A DNA stretch of 64,000 nt from an uncultured Ectothiorhodospiraceae bacterium (GCA_947259415.1 CAMYMI010000020.1:62001-126000), one strand, 5' to 3'; positions 9,799 to 18,825 are shown, counted from the first letter of the stretch. Notes: generated from the sequence alone by a model not told the origin. Made by a program: numbers and translations.

Positions 9799-10428
9799 CT
9801 ACTTGAAGCTTCCGTAATAGTTTAGAAGAGCTTCTCTGTCCGCATCCTCGAGTTTATTGTATTTCGGCTTCATCTTCTTGGTCATGGGACGAGCGCCGGA
9901 GCTGTAATCCTTGAAGGATTGTTTGATGTAGGGCATCCATTGACCCGCCAGGATACCGCTGTCATCGTCAGGAACACTGCCGCCCTCGGCGTGGCATTTC
10001 TTGCAGTATTCTTCATGTATCTTTTCGCCCTTTTCGGCCAGGGCGGGATCGAATTCCTGGGTCGCACGGACGAACGGCTTCTCGGCAAAATACTCGCTCA
10101 TTTTCTCGATGTCCTTTTCGCTCAGGTCCTGTGCGATTTTACACATGTCGGTTTTTTCACCCTTGTGGGGGCCGGTAGGGAAAGTGGTCTCGTGACAAGG
10201 CCAGTCTTCGTCCCGGTAGGCAAGCATGGCGTCATTAATGAACGTTGCAGACATACCGCCAATGATGGGCATATCCGGTTCGGTGCTGGCGCCGTCCTTG
10301 CCATGACAGTCAAAGCAGGGCTGCATATCCTCTTCCAGGCCTGCATAGGCGGCACTGATGCAGCCGCCGATCCCGAAAAAGAGGCTGAAGCAAACTGTTG
10401 CTATGGTCTTATTGGCAAGAACGTTCAT
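9799..10428 (-). CDS. periplasmic diheme cytochrome c (c4-like)
   Basis: About 209 residues with a signal peptide (M-N-V-L-A-N-K-T...A-Y-A-G) and two class I cytochrome c domains. The CXXCH motifs are C-F-D-C-H and C-K-K-C-H. The layout resembles cytochrome c4, a periplasmic electron shuttle. I chose the ATG at 10428 because GGAG lies nine bases upstream; an in-frame ATG at 10443 is possible but lacks a good site. It is the first gene of the leftward unit, 127 bases before the CbcL-like gene, and a natural carrier between CbcL and MtrA. Two further cysteines (W-P-C-H and D-M-C-K) could form a disulfide. Confidence 0.9.
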   Translation of the reverse strand: MNVLANKTIATVCFSLFFGIGGCISAAYAGLEEDMQPCFDCHGKDGASTEPDMPIIGGMSATFINDAMLAYRDEDWPCHETTFPTGPHKGEKTDMCKIAQDLSEKDIEKMSEYFAEKPFVRATQEFDPALAEKGEKIHEEYCKKCHAEGGSVPDDDSGILAGQWMPYIKQSFKDYSSGARPMTKKMKPKYNKLEDADREALLNYYGSFK

Positions 10429-10443
10429 ATGTAAACACTCCAT

Positions 10444-10773
10444 ATTTGTTTGTCACCACCACCCTGCGCGGGGTTCCAAAAGCGTTAATTTTGACTGGCA
10501 TGTGCTACCAGCAGAGCGAATTGTATATCACCCGGGCCATCGCTGGCACTCAGTCTAGTTAATTATCATGTTAAAGATTGTCAAGTGGGCTTGACATAGA
10601 TCAATAAACCCGCCTAGTGGCAATTATATGCTTGCACTTGGCCCAATTCCCAATAAAATCACAGTCTAACCGTATTCGGGGGATGCCCGGGACTTGATTC
10701 GAGCCCCTCCCGGATGCAGGGATGAAAGGGACCGGTACAAACGGGGGCGGATTTGCACACCATTGGCAGGGAT
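10444..10773. promoter_or_regulatory. divergent promoter region of the cytochrome divergon
   Basis: This 330-base gap separates the leftward diheme cytochrome/CbcL/methyltransferase unit from the rightward mtrAB unit, so it must hold promoters for both. It is locally more AT-rich around 10560-10670. It contains the palindrome and FNR-like site annotated separately. I see no gene in it and cannot place -10/-35 elements with confidence. Confidence 0.7.
10579..10604. promoter_or_regulatory. candidate operator: perfect 7-4-7 palindrome overlapping an FNR-like site
   Basis: Positions 10579-10596 read TGTCAAG-TGGG-CTTGACA, a perfect inverted repeat with a four-base spacer. Overlapping it, 10591-10604 reads TTGACATAGATCAA, which matches the FNR consensus TTGAT-N4-ATCAA at nine of ten conserved positions. 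Its place between two divergent cytochrome units suggests control by oxygen or another CRP/FNR-family signal. The binding protein is inferred, not shown. Confidence 0.55.
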
Positions 10774-11763
10774 ATGAATAACAGACACACGCCGATTCAG
10801 CTGCTGCTTATATTCATGGTATTCGTGTTCCAGCCGGCCGTCGGGGATGACCACGTGCTGATCTCCCAGTACACCAAGAAAGGGGCCGACACCTGCCTCA
10901 AGTGCCATGACGAGGACAAGGAATACCCTGTCTTCGATATCTTCAAGACCAAGCACGGCCAGAAGGGCGACAAACGCTCACCCTTTGGGGGGTTGCAGTG
11001 CGAGGCCTGTCACGGACCGGGTGTCTCCGGTGTGGCGGCGATGGAGGAAGCCCTGAAGAGGGGTGGACACGTTGGCAAGGTCCGTTCCGGGAAAGAGCGT
11101 CCACCGATACTGAATTTCGGTGTCAAATCGGACGAACCCGTGGAGTTGCAGAACAAGATGTGTCTCAACTGCCACCAGGACGCCGATCACATCGGCTGGG
11201 AAGGCAGCGTACACGAAGCGGGGGACCTCTCCTGTGCCCACTGCCACAAAATTCATGTCCAGGAAGATCCGGTACTCGAGAACAGGACGCAGCCCGAGGT
11301 GTGCTTCAACTGCCATCTGAAGGAGCGCGCGGAATTTCACAGGCCATCCAATCATCCCGTGCGTTTTGGACAGATGGCCTGCAGTGATTGTCACACGGTT
11401 CACGAGGCGGTCCATGAGGCGATTTCTGATAGCTTGCTGAAAAAGCCGACCCTCAACCAGATGTGCTATACCTGTCATGCGGAAAAACGCGGGCCATTGC
11501 TGTGGGAGCATGCACCGGTAACGGAGGATTGTAGCCTGTGTCATACACCGCACGGATCAATCCACCCCACACTGCTGAACAAGCGTGCACCTCTGCTCTG
11601 CCAGCAATGTCATTCACAGGCGGGACACCCGAGTGTTGCCTTTACTGCCGGGGGGCTGTCGACCGGAAGCGCATCCGGATTCCTGCTCGCCGGTTCCTGC
11701 CTCAATTGCCACTCGCAGGTGCATGGCTCGAACCACCCCTCCGGGGTGAAACTGATGCGATAG
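10774..11763 (+). CDS. mtrA: MtrA/PioA/DmsE-family periplasmic decaheme cytochrome c
   Basis: About 329 residues with a signal peptide and exactly ten CXXCH motifs: CLKCH, CEACH, CLNCH, CAHCH, CFNCH, CSDCH, CYTCH, CSLCH, CQQCH and CLNCH. Length and heme count match MtrA of Shewanella. MtrA threads through the MtrB barrel and forms a heme wire across the outer membrane. The ATG at 10774 is preferred over an in-frame TTG at 10753 because it follows CAGGG and starts a clean signal sequence. The mtrB-like gene follows after 44 bases, so the two are almost certainly co-transcribed. Confidence 0.94.
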   Translation: MNNRHTPIQLLLIFMVFVFQPAVGDDHVLISQYTKKGADTCLKCHDEDKEYPVFDIFKTKHGQKGDKRSPFGGLQCEACHGPGVSGVAAMEEALKRGGHVGKVRSGKERPPILNFGVKSDEPVELQNKMCLNCHQDADHIGWEGSVHEAGDLSCAHCHKIHVQEDPVLENRTQPEVCFNCHLKERAEFHRPSNHPVRFGQMACSDCHTVHEAVHEAISDSLLKKPTLNQMCYTCHAEKRGPLLWEHAPVTEDCSLCHTPHGSIHPTLLNKRAPLLCQQCHSQAGHPSVAFTAGGLSTGSASGFLLAGSCLNCHSQVHGSNHPSGVKLMR

Positions 11764-11807
11764 GGCAGGCATGAGGCTGGGAAAATGATGATGAACGGGA
11801 CCAGACA

Positions 11808-13925
11808 ATGAAAGTATCCAGAGGCCTGTTATTGCTTGCCGCGTTGTCCGTGCCGTTGTCTGCATTCGCCATCGAGTATGAATTCGCCGTCAAGTACGAT
11901 CCGGATGCCGTGGATACCTCCAAGTGGGAGTGCGAATACTGTGAATACACGGAGGGCTACAGCGGTGATCTGGATATCGGCGTGGGTGCCGTTTCCGATG
12001 ACTCATTCAAGTTCGGTGAATACAATGGCCTCAATGAAGACGGCGCTCACCTCATCGGCGATATGCGGATACTTTATCGCAACGAGGAGGACGCCCGTTA
12101 CTACGACCTGCATGGTCATGACCTCGGCCTGGATACACGTACCATGTACGTCAGGGGTGGCCGGCAGGGTCATTATGACGTGTTCCTGAGCTACGACGAA
12201 CTGCCACATTTCATCTCCGACAGTGCTGCAACGCCTTTCAGCGTTACAGGCAGCAATACCCTGAGCCTGCCGCCTGGCTGGGTCACCTCCGGTACCACCG
12301 CCGGGATGAGTGCGCTGGCTGCCGGCCTGCGCGGGGTGGAACTCGAGACGCAGCGCAAGCGCCTTGGCCTCGGTGGCCGTTTGCTACAGGGGCCACGCTG
12401 GGGTCCTCACTGGGAATACAAGGTCAGCTTCCGCCGCGAGGACCGCGATGGTGCCCGGCGTACCAGCGGTTCCTTTTTCACCAATGCAGCGCAATTGGTC
12501 CGGCCGGTCGACTATGAGACCGACGAGCTCGATGCCTCGATCGCGTACAACAGCCGCAAGCTGCAGGTCCAGCTGGCCTATTATGGTTCCATTTTTCGCA
12601 ACGCAGACGAGTTCCTGACCTGGGAAAATCCATTCACTCCCCTGGTGGCGGGCGCCGATAGCGGCCAGCTTGCCCTGCCACCCGACAACCAGTTCCACCA
12701 GGGCATGATCTCTGTCGGTTACCAGCTTTCAGATCGGACGCGCGCCACGGGTGATGTGGCCTTCGGCCGCATGGAACAGGATGAACGCTTCCTGCCGGCG
12801 ACACTCAATACCACGCTTGCCCCCGTTTCCCTGCCGCGCACCACGCTGGACGGTGAAGTCGACACCTTGACAGCGAATCTCAGGTTGTCATCTGCATTGA
12901 CCGACAAGTTGCGCCTGAGTGCCAGCTACGGTTATAACGACCGCGAAAACCAGACCCCGCAAGCCGCCTACACCTGGGTGTCTACAGACACCTTTCTGAA
13001 CCCGGCAACACGTACCAACCTGCCCTACAGCTATACCCGCAACACCGTTAAACTGGGCGCCGATTACCGTCTTCCCAAGGGCTTGAAGCTGCGTGCCGGC
13101 TATGAATACGATTCCTACGAGCGCAACTTTCAGGAGGTCGACAAGACCGAGGAGAATAGCCTGTGGGGCAAGCTGAAATGGCGCATTGACTACAAAACAC
13201 AGCTTAGCTTCAAGTACACGTATGCCAATCGCGATGCCTCGTCCTACAGCCTTGTGCCTGAAATCGATCCGCCACAGAATCCTTTACTGCGCAAGTACAA
13301 CATGGCGGACCGCACCCGCGACATGGTCGGTGTGTATGCCAGTATGTCGCCGACCGAGATGGTCTCCTTCGGTGCAGGTCTCGACTACATTAATGACGAT
13401 TACGACAAGTCGGATGTCGGTCTGATTGATGGTCGGGAGGTCAACCTGAGTGCCGATGTTTCCCTGATGCTGAATGAAAAAACCAGTATGAGCCTGTTTC
13501 TCAATCATGCAGCAATCGAGTCGCTGCAGAATGGCAGCCAGTCATTCTCAACAGCCGATTGGTCCGCCAAGAACGACGATGCCATTACCACTGCAGGGAT
13601 AGGCATCAAGTACCAGGTCATCGAGGAGAAGCTGGATGTCGGCGCCGATTATACGCGTTCCCATTCGCGAGGAGATATCAGCGTGAGTGGCAGTGAATTT
13701 CCTGAACTCAATACCGAGCTTGACTTGGTCAAGCTCTATGCCACTTATCGCCTGAAGGATGACATATCCCTGCATGCGGCATACTGGTATGAACACTATG
13801 ACAGCGATGACTGGGCTCTCGACGGCGTGAGCCCGGATACGATCAGTAACGTGCTCAGCCTCGGTGAGGTCAGCCCCTCCTACAACATCAACGCCGTCGC
13901 GCTTTCGCTGCGTTATAAATTCTGA
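11808..13925 (+). CDS. mtrB: MtrB/PioB-family outer-membrane beta-barrel
   Basis: A 705-residue outer-membrane protein that would sheath MtrA. The signal peptide ends at A-F-A near residue 21. A W-E-C-E-Y-C motif places cysteines at residues 42 and 45, the positions of the conserved CXXC of Shewanella MtrB. The rest alternates hydrophobic and polar residues in long strands and ends in ...L-S-L-R-Y-K-F, the C-terminal aromatic signature of barrels inserted by the Bam machinery. It follows mtrA directly. No surface decaheme gene follows here; the candidate lies at 25140. Confidence 0.94.
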   Translation: MKVSRGLLLLAALSVPLSAFAIEYEFAVKYDPDAVDTSKWECEYCEYTEGYSGDLDIGVGAVSDDSFKFGEYNGLNEDGAHLIGDMRILYRNEEDARYYDLHGHDLGLDTRTMYVRGGRQGHYDVFLSYDELPHFISDSAATPFSVTGSNTLSLPPGWVTSGTTAGMSALAAGLRGVELETQRKRLGLGGRLLQGPRWGPHWEYKVSFRREDRDGARRTSGSFFTNAAQLVRPVDYETDELDASIAYNSRKLQVQLAYYGSIFRNADEFLTWENPFTPLVAGADSGQLALPPDNQFHQGMISVGYQLSDRTRATGDVAFGRMEQDERFLPATLNTTLAPVSLPRTTLDGEVDTLTANLRLSSALTDKLRLSASYGYNDRENQTPQAAYTWVSTDTFLNPATRTNLPYSYTRNTVKLGADYRLPKGLKLRAGYEYDSYERNFQEVDKTEENSLWGKLKWRIDYKTQLSFKYTYANRDASSYSLVPEIDPPQNPLLRKYNMADRTRDMVGVYASMSPTEMVSFGAGLDYINDDYDKSDVGLIDGREVNLSADVSLMLNEKTSMSLFLNHAAIESLQNGSQSFSTADWSAKNDDAITTAGIGIKYQVIEEKLDVGADYTRSHSRGDISVSGSEFPELNTELDLVKLYATYRLKDDISLHAAYWYEHYDSDDWALDGVSPDTISNVLSLGEVSPSYNINAVALSLRYKF

Positions 13926-14030
13926 GCTGTCATTCCTGCCTGTCCCGTCGCCATTCTGAGGCGGAACCCTCACAGCCAGGCCCCCGCGTTTGCCGTACAA
14001 TGACAGGCTAATTATTAGTGGGTGCTGGCC

Positions 14031-15230
14031 ATGACCGGGACACAGCTTGCGGCAGTGATACTGAGAAAAAACAAGGACCGGCGCTTGCGCGCCGGCCACC
14101 TGTGGGTGTACAGCAACGAGGTCGATACCCGCAAGACACCGCTGTCCGGTTTCGAACCGGGTGACACGGTCGTTGTCCAGACCTCGACCGGCAAGCCGAT
14201 CGGCACTGGCTATATCAATCCACATTCCCTGATCTGTGCGCGGTTGCTGACCCGGCGCACACCGGCCGTGTTCGATACGGAATTTTTCAGCCGACGCATC
14301 GAGACCGCACTGGCGCTGCGCGCGACCCTGTACGAAACTCCGCATTACCGGCTGGTCTACGGAGAGGGTGACGACCTGCCGGGCCTAGTCGTGGACCGCT
14401 ATGCCGAGGTGCTGGTAGTGCAGATTACCACGGCCGGCATGGAACGCTGCCGGTCGGCGATTCTGGAGGCCCTGCAGCAGGTCGTGAAGCCCCGGGGCAT
14501 CCTGTTGCGCAACGACAGCCCGGTGCGCAGGCTCGAGCAGCTGGAGTTGGAAACCGGGACTATCGGTGAGGTACCTGCGAAGGTGAACCTGGAAGAGGGC
14601 GGTACCCACTTCGAGGTGCCGCTCGGCGCAGGGCAGAAGACCGGATGGTTCTTCGACCAGCGCAGCAACCGCCTGGCCATGCACAAGTATGTCAAGGGAC
14701 GGCGCGTACTGGACGTGTTCAGCTATATCGGTGCCTGGGGCGTGCAGGCAGCGCGTGCCGGTGCCACCGAAGTCTGCTGCGTGGATGTCTCGGCGCTGGC
14801 GCAGGAGGTACTGGCCAGCAATGCGGCGGCCAACGGCGTCAGTGAGATTGTGCGAGTGGAGAGCGGGGGTGCCTTCGAGGTCCTGAAGGCCATGCGCGGG
14901 GAGCGCCGCCGCTTCGACGTGGTGATCGTCGATCCTCCGGCCTTTATCAAACGGCGCAAGGATATCCGCAACGGCGAACAGGCCTACAGCCGCCTGAACC
15001 AGCAGGCCATGCAGCTGTTGGAATCCGGCGGCTTCCTGATATCATCATCCTGTTCCATGCACCTGGCTGCCGAGCGCCTGCAGCAGATCCTGCAACAGTC
15101 CGCGCATCACCTGGGCCTGCGGCTGCAGGTCGTGGAGCGGGGATTCCAGGCCATGGACCATCCGGTCCATCCCGCCATACCGGAAACGGCCTACCTGAAG
15201 ACACTGTTCTGCCGGCTGCTGCCGGCCTGA
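14031..15230 (+). CDS. rlmI: RlmI-like class I rRNA methyltransferase (PUA domain)
   Basis: About 399 residues, the length of RlmI, the 23S rRNA m5C1962 methyltransferase. The N-terminal PUA domain carries R-L-R-A-G-H-L-W-V-Y-S-N-E-V. A central segment follows, and then the Rossmann methyltransferase domain with V-L-D-V-F-S-Y-I-G-A-W-G and D-P-P-A-F. The late S-S-S-C-S motif holds the likely catalytic cysteine. I prefer the ATG at 14031; a GTG at 14022 is in frame. RlmI and related YccW-type proteins share this layout, so the exact target is inferred from family. It is followed after six bases by lgt. Confidence 0.9.
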   Translation: MTGTQLAAVILRKNKDRRLRAGHLWVYSNEVDTRKTPLSGFEPGDTVVVQTSTGKPIGTGYINPHSLICARLLTRRTPAVFDTEFFSRRIETALALRATLYETPHYRLVYGEGDDLPGLVVDRYAEVLVVQITTAGMERCRSAILEALQQVVKPRGILLRNDSPVRRLEQLELETGTIGEVPAKVNLEEGGTHFEVPLGAGQKTGWFFDQRSNRLAMHKYVKGRRVLDVFSYIGAWGVQAARAGATEVCCVDVSALAQEVLASNAAANGVSEIVRVESGGAFEVLKAMRGERRRFDVVIVDPPAFIKRRKDIRNGEQAYSRLNQQAMQLLESGGFLISSSCSMHLAAERLQQILQQSAHHLGLRLQVVERGFQAMDHPVHPAIPETAYLKTLFCRLLPA

Positions 15231-15236
15231 GGTTTT

Positions 15237-16037
15237 ATGATGCTGACATATCCGGACATCAATCCTGTGGCGATCAGCATAGGCCCCTTCGAGGTGCACT
15301 GGTACGGCCTGATGTACCTGGTCGGGTTTATCGGCGGCTGGTGGCTGGGCCGGATACGCACCCGGCGTCCCGGCACCCACTGGAAGGCCGTGGAGATAAG
15401 CGACCTGCTGTTCTATTTCGCGCTGGGCGTGGTACTGGGCGGACGGATCGGCTACACGCTGTTCTATAACCTGCCGGGATTCCTCGAGGATCCGCTGGTG
15501 ATCTTCCGAATCTGGCAGGGTGGCATGTCGTTTCACGGCGGTCTGCTGGGGGTGTTGTTCGCCATGTGGCTGTACGGGAGGCATACCGGACGCAGCTTCT
15601 TCTTCGTGACCGATTATCTCGCCCCTCTGGTGCCGGTCGGTCTGGGGGCCGGGCGCATCGGCAACTTCATCAATGGCGAATTGTGGGGACGGCCGACCGA
15701 CCTGCCCTGGGGCATGGTGTTTCCATACGTCGATGCCCAGCCACGCCACCCCTCCATGATCTACGAGGCCCTGCTCGAGGGCCTGCTGCTGTTTGTCGTC
15801 CTGTGGCTATATTCCAGCAAGCCACGCCCGACCATGGCGGTATCGGGGCTGTTCCTGCTGTGCTATGGCCTGTTCCGATTTGCCGTGGAGTTCGTGCGCA
15901 TACCGGATGCGCATATCGGATATCTTGCCTTTGGCTGGGTTACCATGGGGCACCTGCTGACCCTGCCGATGATCATCCTCGGCGCGGCATTTATGGTATA
16001 TGCCTTCCGGCGCAAGGACGGCGCGATCAGCTGGTAG
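15237..16037 (+). CDS. lgt: prolipoprotein diacylglyceryl transferase
   Basis: Lgt adds diacylglycerol to the lipobox cysteine of prolipoproteins at the inner membrane. The 266 residues show about seven membrane helices and the family signature G-R-I-G-N-F-I-N-G-E-L-W-G-R-P-T near residues 139-154. Also present are G-G-R-I-G-Y and H-G-G-L-L-G. Two ATGs are tandem at 15237 and 15240, and GAGG lies just upstream. It would serve the lipoproteins in this window, including MshL, the OmcA/MtrC-like protein and the OmpA-like protein. Confidence 0.97.
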   Translation: MMLTYPDINPVAISIGPFEVHWYGLMYLVGFIGGWWLGRIRTRRPGTHWKAVEISDLLFYFALGVVLGGRIGYTLFYNLPGFLEDPLVIFRIWQGGMSFHGGLLGVLFAMWLYGRHTGRSFFFVTDYLAPLVPVGLGAGRIGNFINGELWGRPTDLPWGMVFPYVDAQPRHPSMIYEALLEGLLLFVVLWLYSSKPRPTMAVSGLFLLCYGLFRFAVEFVRIPDAHIGYLAFGWVTMGHLLTLPMIILGAAFMVYAFRRKDGAISW

Positions 16038-16063
16038 GTGTACGTTTAAACGAGCAATTATTC

Positions 16064-16095
16064 ACCGCAAAGGCGCAAAGGACGCAAAGAAAAAA
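16064..16095 (+). repeat. dispersed CGCAAAGG element, left arm
   Basis: Starts ACCGCAAAGGCGCAAAGGAC and continues GCAAAGAAAAAA. It pairs as an inverted repeat with 16198-16238 around a core of about 100 AT-rich bases. The same pairing recurs at 20594-20624 and 21034-21056. Confidence 0.85.
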
Positions 16096-16197
16096 TTAGT
16101 AATATAAACATGATCCCAGAATGTGGAATAAGACAAATTTGATAATGGATTTCATGTGGCGACTTTATTCGTGACCGAGGTTTTTCCAATAATTATG

Positions 16198-16238
16198 TTT
16201 TTTCTTTGCGTCCATTGCGTCCTTTGCGCCTTTGCGGT
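16198..16238 (-). repeat. dispersed CGCAAAGG element, right arm
   Basis: Reverse complement of the arm at 16064-16095, with seven extra bases (CGCAATG on the minus strand) inside. Together the arms could fold into a long hairpin between lgt and thyA. I see no coding capacity in the core. Confidence 0.85.
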
Positions 16239-16263
16239 AGAAGTTTTTCAACCAAATTAATCA

Positions 16264-17058
16264 ATGAAACAATACCTCGACATGATGCGGCATGTGCGTG
16301 ATCACGGTGTCCGCAAGGAGGACCGGACCGGGACCGGTACGCTGAGCGTATTCGGCTACCAGATGCGCTTCGATCTCGCCGCCGGCTTCCCGCTGGTCAC
16401 CACCAAGAAGGTGCACCTGCGCTCCATCATTCACGAGCTGCTGTGGTTCCTGCAGGGCGATACCAATATCCGCTACCTGCATGACAACAAGGTCACCATC
16501 TGGGACGAGTGGGCCGATGAGAACGGCGACCTGGGTCCGGTATACGGTTCCCAGTGGCGTTCCTGGCCGGCGGCCGACGGGCGCCACATCGATCAGATCA
16601 GCCAGGTCATCGAACAGCTGAAAAACACCCCCGACTCGCGCCGTATCATCGTCAGTGCCTGGAACGTCGGTGAGCTCGAGCACATGGCACTGCCGCCCTG
16701 TCATGCCTTTTTCCAGTTCTATGTAGCAGAGGGCCGCCTGTCCTGCCAGCTCTACCAGCGCAGCGCGGACATCTTCCTGGGCGTGCCGTTCAATATCGCC
16801 TCCTACGCCCTGCTGACCCTGATGATGGCCCAGGTTACGGGGCACCAGCCCGGTGAATTCATTCATACCCTGGGGGATGCGCATTTGTACCTGAACCACC
16901 TGGAACAGACCGACCTGCAGTTATCGCGCCACCCGCGACCGGCACCGGTCATGCGGCTCAACCCTGCTGTCAGGGACCTGTTCGCGTTCTGCTTCGATGA
17001 CTTCGAGCTGCACGACTACGACCCGCATCCTCACATCAAGGCCCCGGTGGCGGTATAG
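16264..17058 (+). CDS. thyA: thymidylate synthase
   Basis: ThyA methylates dUMP to dTMP with methylenetetrahydrofolate. The 264 residues equal the E. coli length. The active-site motif L-P-P-C-H-A-F-F has the catalytic cysteine at residue 146, as in E. coli. The dUMP-binding stretch [17 protein letters not shown] follows. N-terminal R-x-D-R-T-G-T-G is intact. The stop codon TAG at 17056-17058 lies eight bases before the folA ATG, an arrangement that links synthesis of dTMP with dihydrofolate recycling. Confidence 0.98.
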   Translation: MKQYLDMMRHVRDHGVRKEDRTGTGTLSVFGYQMRFDLAAGFPLVTTKKVHLRSIIHELLWFLQGDTNIRYLHDNKVTIWDEWADENGDLGPVYGSQWRSWPAADGRHIDQISQVIEQLKNTPDSRRIIVSAWNVGELEHMALPPCHAFFQFYVAEGRLSCQLYQRSADIFLGVPFNIASYALLTLMMAQVTGHQPGEFIHTLGDAHLYLNHLEQTDLQLSRHPRPAPVMRLNPAVRDLFAFCFDDFELHDYDPHPHIKAPVAV

Positions 17059-17066
17059 TGCCGCGG

Positions 17067-17564
17067 ATGAAGATCACCATTGTCGTGGCCATGGCAGCCA
17101 ACCGCGTTATCGGCAAGGACAACTGTTTACCCTGGCACCTGCCGGCTGACCTGAAGCACTTCAAGCAGCTGACGCTGGGCAAGCCTGTCGTGATGGGGCG
17201 CAAGACTTACGAGTCCATCGGCCGTCCCTTGCCGGAACGCACCAACATCGTGGTAACCCGTGATCGAGACTATGCCGCACCGGGTTGCGTGGTGGTGCAT
17301 TCACTGGAGGCTGCGCTGGAAGCGGCGGGGGCGAGTGCCGAGGTCATGGTGATCGGCGGTGCCGGGTTATACCGCCAGATCCTGCCGCTTACCGACACCA
17401 TCCACCTTACCCGGGTGCAGGCCGAGTTCGAGGGTGACACCGTATTTCCCGAACTGAATGAAGCGGACTGGCATGAAGTAAGCCGTACCGACTGCGAACC
17501 CGACGCCAAGAACCCCTGGCCCTACAGCTTCCTGGAGCTGGTGCGGGCAGGCCCGGCGTCCTGA
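17067..17564 (+). CDS. folA: dihydrofolate reductase
   Basis: FolA regenerates tetrahydrofolate from the dihydrofolate made by ThyA. The 165 residues begin M-K-I-T-I-V-V-A-M-A-A-N-R-V-I-G-K-D-N, the standard opening, then L-P-W-H-L-P-A-D-L-K-H-F-K with the catalytic acid Asp. The NADPH motif V-M-G-R-K-T-Y-E-S-I-G-R-P-L-P follows. The ATG at 17067 is preferred over a GTG at 17058 that overlaps the thyA stop. It lies tail to tail with apaH. Confidence 0.97.
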   Translation: MKITIVVAMAANRVIGKDNCLPWHLPADLKHFKQLTLGKPVVMGRKTYESIGRPLPERTNIVVTRDRDYAAPGCVVVHSLEAALEAAGASAEVMVIGGAGLYRQILPLTDTIHLTRVQAEFEGDTVFPELNEADWHEVSRTDCEPDAKNPWPYSFLELVRAGPAS

Positions 17565-17591
17565 ATGACGTAGCCGGGCTCTGTCAAGCAC

Positions 17592-18428
17592 TCAATAGCC
17601 GTGCGGTGTTTGCCGGCCGGTGCAGGGGAGATCGATGCGCTGCGGTGCGGTGTCGATGCGCAGGGCGGTCAGCTGGCCGCCCCACAGGCAACCGGAATCG
17701 ATGGGGTAGATACCGGGTCCTGGCGCGTACTGGCCCAGCGTGGACCAGTGGCCGAAGATGATGTTGAGGTCCCGGCTGGCCCGGTCCGGGATCTCGAACC
17801 AGGGCCGATAGCCGGTCGGCTGACTCCCCGGCGGTCCCTTGCTCTTCAGGTCCAGTCGTCCATCCTCACTGCAGAAGCGCAGGCGGGTGAAGCAGTTGAC
17901 GATAAAACGCAGGCGATCCCAGCCACCAAGTTCGGCGGACCATTTCCTGGGTTTGTTGCCGTACATGTGCTCGAAGAATTCGGCCAGCCGGTTACCCCGC
18001 AGCACCGTCTCCACTTCACCTGCACAGGCCTGTGCCAGTGACAGATCCCACTGCGGTGGCAGGCCGGCATGGATCAGTGTGAATCCGAGTGTGGCATCAT
18101 GGTGGAGGAGGGGCTGATGGCGCAGCCATTCGATAAGCTGCTCGCGATCGTGTGCATCCAGGATGGCCCGCAGGGCGCCATCATTACGGTTTAGCGGAGA
18201 GCCGTGCGCGGCGGCGAGCAGGTGCAGATCGTGATTACCCAGCACCGTGATCGCACCCGTCCCCAGGCCGCGGACAAAACGCAGTGTGTCGAGTGATTTC
18301 GGTCCCCGGTTGACCAGGTCACCGGCAAACCAGAGTCGATCAATCGCGGGGTCGAACTCAAGCCGGGCAAGCAGGGCCTGCAATTCATCGAAACAGCCCT
18401 GAATATCGCCAATGGCGTAGACGGCCAT
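17592..18428 (-). CDS. apaH: symmetrical bis(5'-nucleosyl)-tetraphosphatase
   Basis: ApaH hydrolyses Ap4A to two ADP and can remove Np4 caps from RNA. The metallophosphoesterase motifs are all present: G-D-I-Q-G-C near the N-terminus, G-D-L-V-N-R-G-P, then G-N-H-D. The start at 18428 (M-A-V-Y-A-I-G-D) gives about 278 residues and a 13-base gap to apaG; an upstream in-frame extension to 18509 would overlap apaG and has no family support. It ends the split lptD-surA-pdxA-rsmA-apaG-apaH gene set. Confidence 0.97.
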   Translation of the reverse strand: MAVYAIGDIQGCFDELQALLARLEFDPAIDRLWFAGDLVNRGPKSLDTLRFVRGLGTGAITVLGNHDLHLLAAAHGSPLNRNDGALRAILDAHDREQLIEWLRHQPLLHHDATLGFTLIHAGLPPQWDLSLAQACAGEVETVLRGNRLAEFFEHMYGNKPRKWSAELGGWDRLRFIVNCFTRLRFCSEDGRLDLKSKGPPGSQPTGYRPWFEIPDRASRDLNIIFGHWSTLGQYAPGPGIYPIDSGCLWGGQLTALRIDTAPQRIDLPCTGRQTPHGY

Positions 18429-18441
18429 ACCGGCGCCGGCG

Positions 18442-18825
18442 TCAGTGCAGGGTGCGGGGTATCGCGAGGGTAAAGGCCGGGATCTCGGCCTCGAATTCTT
18501 CCCCGTCATCTGACACCATCTGGTAGGAGCCGCGCATGCTGCCTACCGGAGTCGTGATCATGGCGCCGCTGGTGTACTGGAAGCCCTCGCCGGGATTCAG
18601 GTGTGGCTGTTCACCGACGACCCCTTCGCCCTTGACCTCCTGCACGTTGCCATTGGCGTCGGTGATGACCCAGTGTCTCGACAGCAGTTGGGCGGGGACA
18701 GAGCCCTCATTGCGGATAATAATGGTATAGGAAAAAACATAGCGATCGCTGTCAGGTTCCGACTGGCCCTCAACGTATTGGGTCTCGACCTCAACGGTGA
18801 TGTTATGTTGCGGATAGCTTGTCAT
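18442..18825 (-). CDS. apaG: ApaG domain protein
   Basis: The 127 residues match ApaG, a small fibronectin-type III-like beta protein whose cellular role is unsettled (linked to Co2+/Mg2+ sensitivity in Salmonella). Conserved stretches include Y-T-I-I-I-R-N-E-G, L-L-S-R-H-W-V-I-T-D and G-E-Q-P-H-L-N-P-G-E-G-F-Q-Y-T-S-G. It is immediately upstream of apaH as in E. coli, but its usual upstream neighbour rsmA is separated by two small rightward genes. Confidence 0.96.
   Translation of the reverse strand: MTSYPQHNITVEVETQYVEGQSEPDSDRYVFSYTIIIRNEGSVPAQLLSRHWVITDANGNVQEVKGEGVVGEQPHLNPGEGFQYTSGAMITTPVGSMRGSYQMVSDDGEEFEAEIPAFTLAIPRTLH

Noticed and set aside
18430-18509. N-terminal extension of ApaH
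   Set aside because: It overlaps apaG and lacks family similarity; the typical start is at 18428.
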